The notes under the pieces are model-generated. The model was not told the DNA's origin. It searched no databases and saw only the letters and a program-made list of their open reading frames with translations. From the NCBI GenBank assembly GCA_024682415.1, contig JAIKZG010000025.1, positions 17,557-81,556 of the forward strand: DNA of 64,000 nucleotides, given 5' to 3'. The position numbers were made by a program, and so were the translations under genes. Below, in pieces: positions 51,505 to 59,809 of the stretch (positions are counted from its first letter, which is position 1; each line of letters opens with the position of its first letter). Source of the stretch: Prevotella sp. Lineage in GTDB: Bacteria; Bacteroidota; Bacteroidia; Bacteroidales; Bacteroidaceae.

Positions 51505-53475
51505 TTACTTTGCCTTTGTAGCTCTAACGAAATAGATGATGAGCAAGCAGTAAGCCACGATAGACAAAATCTGCGCCCAAGCACCGCCAAGCCATGCTTC
51601 TGACGCCATGAGATTGATACCGCCGAAACGCATCATCGCGCTCACTACTCCCATCAACGCGCCACCGGCAATGAAACCGCTGGCAATAAGAGTGCCACGC
51701 TCACCACGAGCGCTGTTTACGGCAGAATCGGCAGAACGAGTAGTTACATACCAATTCATCAATCCGCCCACGATAAGAGGCAAGTTAAGCTCAAGAGGGA
51801 TAAACATTCCCAAGGCGAATGCCAACGCGCTGACATTACACATGGTAAGCGCAATGGCGATGGCGGCACCTATGCCATAGAGAAGCCATGGAGCGCCCGC
51901 ACCACTCATCAACGGCTCGATAACGGCAGCCATGGCATTGGCCTGAGGAGCGGCAAGCTGACCGCTCGCAAATCCGTAAGTCTTATTCAATATCATGATT
52001 ACTCCGCCCACGGTGGCAGCAGAAACAAGCACACCGAGGAATTTATATGTCTCCTGCTTCTGAGGAGTAGAGCCAAGCCAATAGCCTATCTTCAAGTCGG
52101 TGACGAAAGAACCTGCCGTGCTCAATGCTGTGCAAACCACGCCACCCATGATAAGGGCAGCAACCATTCCGCTCGTGCCACGCAAGCCAATAGCGACCAT
52201 TATTACAGAAGCAAGGATAAGCGTCATGAGAGTCATTCCCGAAACAGGATTAGAACCCACGATGGCGATGGCATTGGCAGCAACGGTGGTGAAAAGGAAC
52301 GCTATGACAGCGATAACGATAAGACCGACGATGGCATGAAACCAATTGCCACGCATTACATCGAAGCCGAAGAACAGAAGCACGGCAAGCAATGTGAAGA
52401 CGATGCCAAATGTAACCACCTTCATAGGAAGATCGCGCTGAGTGCGAGGTTCTTCTTCCTTGCTCTCTGCCTTTCCACCCATCTCATTCTTGGCAAGAGA
52501 GAATGCGCTCATAATAACTCCACGGCTCTTGATGATACCGATGATACCTGCCATGGCAATGCCACCAATACCGATGCTGCGCGCGTATTTAAATAATGTG
52601 TCAGGGTCGGCAGTGGCTGCTGTAACGCCTGTCGCAACTTCCAAATCGGGGAAGAACATTGCAATGCCCGGAATGATAATCCACCACACGGCAACAGAGC
52701 CGAAACAGATGATGGCTGCATATTTCAAGCCTACGATATATCCCATGCCAAGAAGCGCTGCTCCAGTGTTGAGTTTAAACACGAGCTTTGCCTTGTCGGC
52801 AATAGCCATTCCCCAAGAGCCAACAGTGGAAGTGAACGTTTCTGCCCACCATCCGAATGTGGCTACAATGAAATCATATACACCGCCTATAAGTCCGGCA
52901 AGCACAAGCATTTTTGCCTGTCCACCACCCTTCTGTCCGCTCACGAGCACCTGTGTGCTTGCTGTGGCTTCAGGGAAAGGATATTTTCCGTGCATACCTT
53001 TTACAAAATACTTGCGGAACGGTATCAAAAACAATATACCCAAAATACCGCCAAGCAATGATGAAAGGAACACTTCAAGGAACGATACCGTCATCTCAGG
53101 GTATTTAGCCTGCAAAATGTATAATGCCGGCAAGGTGAAGATAGCGCCAGCCACAATCATGCCCGACGAAGCACCTATGCTCTGAATGATTACATTCTCG
53201 CCGAGCGGATTCTTACGCTTTGCAGCTGCTGAAATGCCAAGAGCGATAATAGTGATAGGAATGGCAGCCTCGAACACCTGACCTACTTTCAGTCCTAAAT
53301 AAGCCGTTGCCGCAGAAAAAAGCACTGCCATGAGCAATCCCCATGTGAGCGACCAGCCGTTTACTTCGGGATAAACCTTATCCTTACTCATTATCGGCTC
53401 ATATTCTTCTCCCTCTCTTAATTCTCGGAATGCGTTTTCGGGTAGTCCCGTCTTCAATTCCTCTTTATTCTCCAT
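51505..53475 (-). CDS. OPT-family oligopeptide transporter
   Basis: 656 residues with about fifteen membrane helices. N-terminal cytoplasmic stretch, then the family opening SLTWGLLMAVLFSAATAYLGLKVGQVFEAAIPITI and later GGVYDFIVATFGWWAETF, TAGSFVTDLKIGYWLGSTP and TRSADSAVNSARGERGTLIASGFIAGGALMGV. OPT proteins import peptides or metal chelates by proton coupling. It is transcribed divergently from the TonB receptor gene, with a MITE-like element between. Confidence 0.94.
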   Translation of the reverse strand: MENKEELKTGLPENAFRELREGEEYEPIMSKDKVYPEVNGWSLTWGLLMAVLFSAATAYLGLKVGQVFEAAIPITIIALGISAAAKRKNPLGENVIIQSIGASSGMIVAGAIFTLPALYILQAKYPEMTVSFLEVFLSSLLGGILGILFLIPFRKYFVKGMHGKYPFPEATASTQVLVSGQKGGGQAKMLVLAGLIGGVYDFIVATFGWWAETFTSTVGSWGMAIADKAKLVFKLNTGAALLGMGYIVGLKYAAIICFGSVAVWWIIIPGIAMFFPDLEVATGVTAATADPDTLFKYARSIGIGGIAMAGIIGIIKSRGVIMSAFSLAKNEMGGKAESKEEEPRTQRDLPMKVVTFGIVFTLLAVLLFFGFDVMRGNWFHAIVGLIVIAVIAFLFTTVAANAIAIVGSNPVSGMTLMTLILASVIMVAIGLRGTSGMVAALIMGGVVCTALSTAGSFVTDLKIGYWLGSTPQKQETYKFLGVLVSAATVGGVIMILNKTYGFASGQLAAPQANAMAAVIEPLMSGAGAPWLLYGIGAAIAIALTMCNVSALAFALGMFIPLELNLPLIVGGLMNWYVTTRSADSAVNSARGERGTLIASGFIAGGALMGVVSAMMRFGGINLMASEAWLGGAWAQILSIVAYCLLIIYFVRATKAK

Positions 53476-53529
53476 AAAAGTTATGATTTTAAAAATAAAA
53501 AAATAGATTATTCGCGTTTTGATTATTAA

Positions 53530-53722
53530 AGGTGGGTTCTATTAATTACCACCGAAATTTTAAGTAAATAGAGATGGCTGCGTTTTGTCATCTTTCGGGC
53601 TCTTTTCGGCTCAAATTGTCACTTCGTTCGGTCACATAGCCCGCTATGCTCCCTCACTCAGTAACAATTTGGTCTCGAAAATAACTCCGAAATCTGATAA
53701 AGCTAATTAATAGAACCCACCT
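53530..53722. mobile_element. MITE-like element with perfect 19-bp terminal inverted repeats
   Basis: AGGTGGGTTCTATTAATTA (53530-53548) is the exact reverse complement of 53704-53722. The 193-bp interior holds no gene but is internally symmetric: TTTCGG...TTTTCG and CAAATTGT on the left recur inverted on the right, around a CATAGCCCGCTATG core. The whole element can therefore fold into one long imperfect hairpin. No clear target-site duplication is seen. Confidence 0.75.
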
Positions 53723-53848
53723 AAAAGCACACAAAGATACCTATTTATCATTAAAAATCGGTATTCTATTACAAAAACCACACTTTCCATCATCATAAAT
53801 GACTAAAAAGCAAACGTTACGAAGTCTTAAAATACCAATTTTTAGGTA

Positions 53849-53879
53849 TTGCGCCATCCTTTAAATACGCCTACCTTTG
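53849..53879 (+). promoter_or_regulatory. promoter of the TonB receptor/M16 operon
   Basis: TTG (53849-53851), 20 nt, then TACCTTTG (53872-53879), 31 bp before the GTG start at 53911. Confidence 0.7.
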
Positions 53880-53910
53880 CATTCCAATAGATTTTATAGA
53901 GATATAAAAA

Positions 53911-56460
53911 GTGAACAAGATATATATAGAGATTGCATCAGCACTGATGAGCGCTGCCACGGCGATGGCAGCAGGCGACAATAAAAAGGACACTCTGAAG
54001 GTGTCTATGACCGACACTATTCCCGAAGTGGTGGTCACGGCTCAGGAAACCCACGCACTTACAAGTTCATCACGCATAGCGAAACACGCCATGGAGCATT
54101 TGCAGCCATCGAGTTTCGCCGACCTTTTAGAGCTATTGCCGGGCGGAAGGGCAAAAGACCCCTCACTTAGCGCGCCTAACACTATCTCTATACGCGAAGT
54201 TCCTATTTCAAGTGGCAACTACTCCACTTCTTCTCTCGGCACGAAATTTGTGGTAGACGGCGCGCCTATTAGCACAAACGCGAATATGCAATACGTGAGC
54301 GGTGCCTACGACACGCAGACCACTTACCGAGATTTCACTAATCAGGGCGTAGACATGCGCACCATCTCTACCGACGACATTGAGAACGTGGAGATTGTGA
54401 GAGGTATTCCGAGCGTGGAATATGGCGACCTCACAAGCGGACTCGTAAAGATTGAACGTCGCAAAGGCGGCAACGACATCACGGCACGATTTAAAGCAGA
54501 TATGGACACGAAACTGTTTTATCTGTCGAAGGCGTTTGAATGGAAACCAAAGCGCATGAGCCTCAACATCAGCGCCGACTATCTTGACAATAAGTCAGAC
54601 CCACGAAATTTACTTGAAACTTACAGCCGACTCACCATTTCCACCCGACTTAACAAAGCGTGGCTTAACGACAAACGCAAGCTGGAGCTTTCAGCGATAT
54701 TCGATTACGGCGGTTCGTTTGACGACGACAAGGTAGACCCGGAACTGAATTATGGCGGTGTAGACAAATACAAATCAGAATATAATCGCTATGCAATAAA
54801 CCTTTCTCTGCATTGGAAAAACATGCGCATGGGAATGCCTTTGCTGAAAGAGGCTAACCTAACCGTGGCTTCTTCAATAGATAAAGATAAGACTTCACGC
54901 ACCCGACTTGTGCAGCTGAGCGACGATACTCCTGCTGCAACATCGAGAGAAAACGGTGAAGCGGAAGCCGTGCTCATACAGCCTTACACATATACTGCCA
55001 CCCACACCGTAGACGGCAAGCCTTTTAACGCTTTCGCGAAGGCTACAGCAACATTGCAGCTGCCACTAAGCAAGATAGGCAACACCACTCTTGTGGGCAT
55101 AGACTGGCAGATGGACAAGAACTACGGAAAGGGTCAGATTTACGACCTTATGAATCCGCTCTATCCCGGCGTTTCTGAGCGTCCGAGAAAGTATTCAGAT
55201 ATTCCTGCTTCTCATGCGTTGTCTTCTTACATTGAGGAGCACATCACAGCCCACATAGGCGGAAATACTCTTGAATTGCAAGCTGGAGTGCGTGCCAACA
55301 CAATGCTCAATCTCGACAGCAGATATTATCTTAGCGGCAAGGTGTATCTCGACCCTCGCGTCAATGCCGGATGGACCTTCCCTGCCATAAAGATAGGAAA
55401 ACAGAATCTCGTGTTCGGCATAACAGGTGGCTACGGAGAGCACACCAAAACTCCTACGATGAGCCAGCTATATCCCGACAATGAATATATGGATTTGGTG
55501 GAGCTAAACTATTACCACCCGAATAAGGATTACCGCATGATTTACATGCAGACTTACGTGATAAATCCTACCAACTATCAGCTCAAGGCAGCACGCAACA
55601 GAAAATGGGAAATACGTGGCGACGTGAGCTATGCCGGCAACCGCCTCTCGGTGACATATTTCCGCGAGGATATGCGCTCAGGCTTCCGCTCTACCACTTT
55701 TTACGACCCTTACACATATAAGACATACGACGCTTCTTCCATCGACGCAAATGCTTTGACAGGCAAACCTGACATCACACTTTTGCCATATACAGAAAAT
55801 CAGGAGCTGCGAGGATACAGCAAATACACCAACGGCAGTCGAACGCTGAAAAAAGGCATTGAGTTCACGATGGCAACAAAGCGTTTTCCCGTAATCCTCA
55901 CCCGACTGACAATTACGGGCGCATGGTTTAAGACTCAATATAAGAACTCTCAACCTTATATATATAAGCCTTCCATCGTGATAAGCGGAAAGGAATATAA
56001 ATATGCCGGCGTGTATAAGGATGATGATGGCTACATAAGGGAGCTGATGAACACCAACTTCACTTTCGACACCGACATTCCCAAACTGAAACTTGGCTTC
56101 TCGGTATCGGCTCAATGCCAGTGGTTTACGGCTTCGGAGTCAATGGCTAAGGATAATATGCCATCGCAATATATCGACGAGACTGGAGCTTATCACGACT
56201 TCACGGAGGAGTGTGCTCAGGATTATTATCTGAAAAATCTCGTAAGGCATTACAACGACGCGCAGTTTGAACGCCAGACAGTGCCATTCTCAATGAATCT
56301 CAACATGAAGGCTACGAAGAAGCTCTTTGCCGACAAACTGATGCTGGCGCTATTCGTAAACAAGCTGTGGGACGCTCACCCCGACTACACACGAAACGGC
56401 TACACCATAAGAAGATATGTAACTCCATACTTCGGACTGGAAATGAACATGAAACTATAA
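53911..56460 (+). CDS. TonB-dependent outer membrane receptor
   Basis: 849 residues from GTG 53911, which yields a short signal peptide (ends TAMAAG); an ATG at 53947 would remove it. TonB-box-like DTIPEVVVTAQ (35-45) begins the mature protein directly, without the carboxypeptidase-regulatory domain usual in SusC-type proteins. Plug domain about 55-170 (VVDGAPISTN, IENVEIVRGIPSVEYGDLTSGLVKI). The 22-strand barrel ends in YFGLEMNMKL. With no SusD partner, the substrate is probably not an ordinary oligosaccharide. First gene of a five-gene operon with an M16 protease. Confidence 0.92.
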   Translation: MNKIYIEIASALMSAATAMAAGDNKKDTLKVSMTDTIPEVVVTAQETHALTSSSRIAKHAMEHLQPSSFADLLELLPGGRAKDPSLSAPNTISIREVPISSGNYSTSSLGTKFVVDGAPISTNANMQYVSGAYDTQTTYRDFTNQGVDMRTISTDDIENVEIVRGIPSVEYGDLTSGLVKIERRKGGNDITARFKADMDTKLFYLSKAFEWKPKRMSLNISADYLDNKSDPRNLLETYSRLTISTRLNKAWLNDKRKLELSAIFDYGGSFDDDKVDPELNYGGVDKYKSEYNRYAINLSLHWKNMRMGMPLLKEANLTVASSIDKDKTSRTRLVQLSDDTPAATSRENGEAEAVLIQPYTYTATHTVDGKPFNAFAKATATLQLPLSKIGNTTLVGIDWQMDKNYGKGQIYDLMNPLYPGVSERPRKYSDIPASHALSSYIEEHITAHIGGNTLELQAGVRANTMLNLDSRYYLSGKVYLDPRVNAGWTFPAIKIGKQNLVFGITGGYGEHTKTPTMSQLYPDNEYMDLVELNYYHPNKDYRMIYMQTYVINPTNYQLKAARNRKWEIRGDVSYAGNRLSVTYFREDMRSGFRSTTFYDPYTYKTYDASSIDANALTGKPDITLLPYTENQELRGYSKYTNGSRTLKKGIEFTMATKRFPVILTRLTITGAWFKTQYKNSQPYIYKPSIVISGKEYKYAGVYKDDDGYIRELMNTNFTFDTDIPKLKLGFSVSAQCQWFTASESMAKDNMPSQYIDETGAYHDFTEECAQDYYLKNLVRHYNDAQFERQTVPFSMNLNMKATKKLFADKLMLALFVNKLWDAHPDYTRNGYTIRRYVTPYFGLEMNMKL

Positions 56461-56483
56461 AAAAGAAAACAGACTGAGAACAA

Positions 56484-56864
56484 ATGAAAAATATCATATT
56501 CAAGATAATGCTCATGATGATGCCTCTATTATCGCTGACATCATGCCACGAAGAAAGCGACGACTATTATGCCACAGCCGTGGTAAACGTCATGGCGGCA
56601 GAAGGTATAACGATAGAAAAGATACAGGGCACGGTAAAGCTCACGAATCTCAACAACGGCGAAGTTTATTCCACCGCTGATTTCGACAACGCAAGAGTAA
56701 TGATAAATGTGCTGCGAGGCTCGTATGCAGTCTACGCTCAGGGCACTGTGAAATACCGCGATGCCGAGGGCAATGAAATGACTGCCAATTTCCGCGCTTC
56801 TGCTGATTACGCGGAGGTGATGAATCATCCGTCGGAAGTGAACTTGAAGATGTTGTTCATGTAA
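56484..56864 (+). CDS. small lipoprotein of the receptor operon
   Basis: 126 residues; lipobox LTSC (Cys21), then an acidic start (HEESDDYY) and one beta-sandwich-like domain (VKLTNLNNGEVYSTADFDNARVMINVLRGSYAVYAQGTVKYRDAEG). This domain resembles residues about 35-130 of the DUF4876-like protein in the same operon (TNLQTSKQYTSTSF...GTYSLDIKGKISY). The two may have arisen by duplication. It starts 23 bp after the receptor gene and probably sits at the outer membrane as an accessory. Confidence 0.75.
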   Translation: MKNIIFKIMLMMMPLLSLTSCHEESDDYYATAVVNVMAAEGITIEKIQGTVKLTNLNNGEVYSTADFDNARVMINVLRGSYAVYAQGTVKYRDAEGNEMTANFRASADYAEVMNHPSEVNLKMLFM

Positions 56865-56874
56865 AAATAAAGAG

Positions 56875-58401
56875 ATGAAAACAATTAATAAGCAATATTT
56901 ACTCGCCCTCATGCTCTTTGCGATGACAACTGGCGCAACGGCAGCCGAAGCCGACACAATGGCTATCGCCGAGCACAACTCTTTATGGAACAACGTGCTC
57001 TGCATGAACAATGGCAACCCTGCCCTCTACGGACATAAATACAATAAGGACTTCTCACAGTTTGGCGTTTACGCTGACGCAAGCAAGGCAGACAAACCAG
57101 TGTTGCTGCAATTAGGCGATGGCAAGACAATGTTCGGAGCTGACGTAAAGACCTATCTTCATCCGTGGAAAGCGACTAACGTGTGGGGCTCGGCTTCTTA
57201 CCGAAAGGGCAAGACTCGCAACATAAAATGGAACTCTACTTCTGATTTCCTCTTGCTCTATCCTTACGTCATGGCAGACACCCTCGGTGGAGAAATGAAC
57301 AATGAAAGATACACATTCTCAGGCGGTTTTTCCACCGACATAAAGAAATGGACAATAGGCGGAGAGATGATTTTCCGCGCTGAGCATGAATGGCGCACCC
57401 GCGACCCTCGCCCTCGCGCGATAACCACCGACCTCACAATGCGCATTGGCACTTCTTACCCGATAACAAGAAATTACAACCTCGGACTTACTCTCGGTGC
57501 GCGTTTCTACAAGCAGACCAACGATGTAGACTTCTATCAGGAGGCTGGCACAATACCCGAATTCCACATGATAGGCTTGGGAGCTGATTACACGCGCGTT
57601 TCGGGCAGCAACAACGATGTATATTACAAGGCTACAGGCTTCAACGCTCAGTTGGATTTCAAGCCAAAGCAAGACATTAGCGGAGTTTACGCCTCTGTGT
57701 TCACTTCCTACGTTTCGTTTAAGAAGATAAACACTCAGCTCAACGCCATGCCAATGTCTACATTATATAATATGGACTTGAATGCGGAAGCTGGATGGAA
57801 GCACGAAGGCAATATTTCATGGAGCGGTTTTGCCGGAATAGATTTTGAGAAGCGTGAGGGTGATGAGCATATCAGCGGCAGCTCTTCATCATTGGAATAT
57901 TTCATAATAGGCAAGCTCACGATGTTTTATCTCGACCGAAAGGATTATCATGTGGGTGGAGCTGTGAAGATAGGCAAAAAGAATCCGCTCACCGTTAAGG
58001 CGCAAGGCGGCTACTTAAACTTCAGCTCGCATTATGTAGAGCCAGCCAGAAGAATAGAATACAGCAAGATATATGGCACTCTCTCCACTCAATATATAGC
58101 TGCGCTAAGCAAGAATATGCTCCTTACGTGCGGAATAGATGGTAATTACTTTTCTAACAACGACAAAAAGATAGTAATGCCCTACGCCTCAATGGACGAG
58201 AAACGCACGCAGCTCGTAAACACCAATTATGAATCGCTCATTGCCGACAAATGGACTGTTACGCCCCACGCGCGCATAGACTATCACGACAAGAGCATGA
58301 AAGGCTATGCCCTCTTTCTTGAAGCAAGCGGCACAATGGGCAGTCTCGGCAAGAGCAACAACTATCAGGCGATAACGATGAAAGCCGGCGTGACATTCTA
58401 A
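56875..58401 (+). CDS. DUF6850-like outer membrane beta-barrel protein
   Basis: 508 residues; signal peptide ends near ATAA. The mature part is made of alternating beta-strands with aromatic girdle residues (YTFSGGFSTDIKKWTIGGEMIFRAEHEWRTRDPRP and many others) and ends NNYQAITMKAGVTF, an outer membrane barrel C-terminus. It has no TonB box or plug. The sequence resembles the DUF6850 group, function unknown. Tight spacing to the preceding lipoprotein gene (10 bp) suggests a complex. It could be a second, passive channel or a structural partner of the receptor. Confidence 0.75.
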   Translation: MKTINKQYLLALMLFAMTTGATAAEADTMAIAEHNSLWNNVLCMNNGNPALYGHKYNKDFSQFGVYADASKADKPVLLQLGDGKTMFGADVKTYLHPWKATNVWGSASYRKGKTRNIKWNSTSDFLLLYPYVMADTLGGEMNNERYTFSGGFSTDIKKWTIGGEMIFRAEHEWRTRDPRPRAITTDLTMRIGTSYPITRNYNLGLTLGARFYKQTNDVDFYQEAGTIPEFHMIGLGADYTRVSGSNNDVYYKATGFNAQLDFKPKQDISGVYASVFTSYVSFKKINTQLNAMPMSTLYNMDLNAEAGWKHEGNISWSGFAGIDFEKREGDEHISGSSSSLEYFIIGKLTMFYLDRKDYHVGGAVKIGKKNPLTVKAQGGYLNFSSHYVEPARRIEYSKIYGTLSTQYIAALSKNMLLTCGIDGNYFSNNDKKIVMPYASMDEKRTQLVNTNYESLIADKWTVTPHARIDYHDKSMKGYALFLEASGTMGSLGKSNNYQAITMKAGVTF

Positions 58402-58451
58402 AAAACGGAATATAATAAAAACAAAAATAACACACTAAAAAGGAAAAAGTT

Positions 58452-59708
58452 ATGAAGACAAAATTCTTGTCTATGTTTATGGCAGCGACAGCCATGACAT
58501 TTGCGTTCACTTCATGCAGTGATGACGACAACAACGAAGTAGCCTCAAAGATGGTTTCAGTGCCATTGTCAGTAGATATGCCTCTGACGGCACAGAATGC
58601 CAAGCTGCACAACGCTACAGCAGTGCTCACCAACTTGCAGACAAGCAAGCAGTACACATCTACCTCATTCAGCTTCACCAACAATCAGTGGGTAGACACC
58701 ATCAATGTGCCTGAAGGCACTTACAGCCTCGATATAAAGGGTAAGATTTCTTATCAACTCGACGACACTACAGAGGTGGTTTCCGACGTGAAGTCACACA
58801 AGGACAACATGAACGTAGTCTACAACGAGACTGGCTTGGCACAAGCAGAAAAAGTAGCCCTCAACACATACAGCACAAAAGACGGACTTGTAATCTCAGA
58901 GATATTCTTCACAGGCACACAAACCCCTGAAGGCAAGCAGTATTCAAGCGATCAGTATATCATGATTGGCAACAACGCCGACACCACGATGTATCTCGAC
59001 GGTCTGGCTATCGTAGAGTCTGATTTCCTTTCAACAACAAAGCAGGACTACACTCCTGACATCATGGAGAAGGCAATGACAGTAGACGCTGTTTATGTAA
59101 TTCCGGGCAACGGCACAGAGCATCCTTTGAAGCCGGGAGAACAGGTGACTATCGCCTGCAACGCCAAGAACCACACAGAGTTCAACTCTAACAGCTTTGA
59201 TTTGAGCAACGCAGCATTTGAGTTCCACGACACTTCTTCTGATCCTAACAATGAAGACACCGACAACCCTAACGTGCCTAACCTTGAAAGCTGGACTACA
59301 TTCTCAGCAACATATTTCACAATGCACAACCGCGGTTTCAAGTCAATGGCTATCGCGCGTATTCCTATCAGCTATCAGCAGTATCTCACAAACTACAAGT
59401 ATGAATACAGCTATGAGCTTAAAGTAAGAGATATGGTATTCCCTATGTCGAGCGAGGCTTACAGAATGCCTAACGACTGGATTGTAGACGCTGTAGGCTT
59501 GGGCGTTACTGAAGCTCACGAATGGAACGTAGTTTCATCTACTCTCGACGCAGGCTACGCACATTGCGGAAAAACTACCAGCGACAAGAGCCGCTATGGC
59601 AAGGCTGTTGTGCGCAAGAAAGACGCCACAACAGGCAAATGGATTGACACCAACAATTCTTCTGACGACTTCGAGTCGGAAGCAGTGCCTTTCTATTTGA
59701 AAAAGTAA
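58452..59708 (+). CDS. DUF4876-like lipoprotein
   Basis: 418 residues; lipobox FTSC (Cys19) with an acidic Asp/Asn run. An N-terminal beta domain (about 35-135) resembles the small lipoprotein of the operon. A larger domain (about 150-418) contains LVISEIFFTGTQTPEGKQYSSDQYIMIGNNADTTMYLDGLAI, reminiscent of lamin-tail-like beta-sandwiches, and ESEAVPFYLKK at the end. It fits the DUF4876 family that accompanies TonB receptors in Bacteroidota. Probably a surface lipoprotein binding the receptor's ligand. Confidence 0.78.
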   Translation: MKTKFLSMFMAATAMTFAFTSCSDDDNNEVASKMVSVPLSVDMPLTAQNAKLHNATAVLTNLQTSKQYTSTSFSFTNNQWVDTINVPEGTYSLDIKGKISYQLDDTTEVVSDVKSHKDNMNVVYNETGLAQAEKVALNTYSTKDGLVISEIFFTGTQTPEGKQYSSDQYIMIGNNADTTMYLDGLAIVESDFLSTTKQDYTPDIMEKAMTVDAVYVIPGNGTEHPLKPGEQVTIACNAKNHTEFNSNSFDLSNAAFEFHDTSSDPNNEDTDNPNVPNLESWTTFSATYFTMHNRGFKSMAIARIPISYQQYLTNYKYEYSYELKVRDMVFPMSSEAYRMPNDWIVDAVGLGVTEAHEWNVVSSTLDAGYAHCGKTTSDKSRYGKAVVRKKDATTGKWIDTNNSSDDFESEAVPFYLKK

Positions 59709-59809
59709 AACGAGGGCGACGTGAGGGCGCATTTTTACAGTGCGTCCCTCTATTATGCGCCACGAAATAAGGTTAGAAAAACAAGATATAATCATAATTC
59801 AAAAATAAT

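Noticed and set aside
53911..56460. SusC-type glycan receptor
   Set aside because: No N-terminal carboxypeptidase-regulatory domain and no SusD gene next to it.
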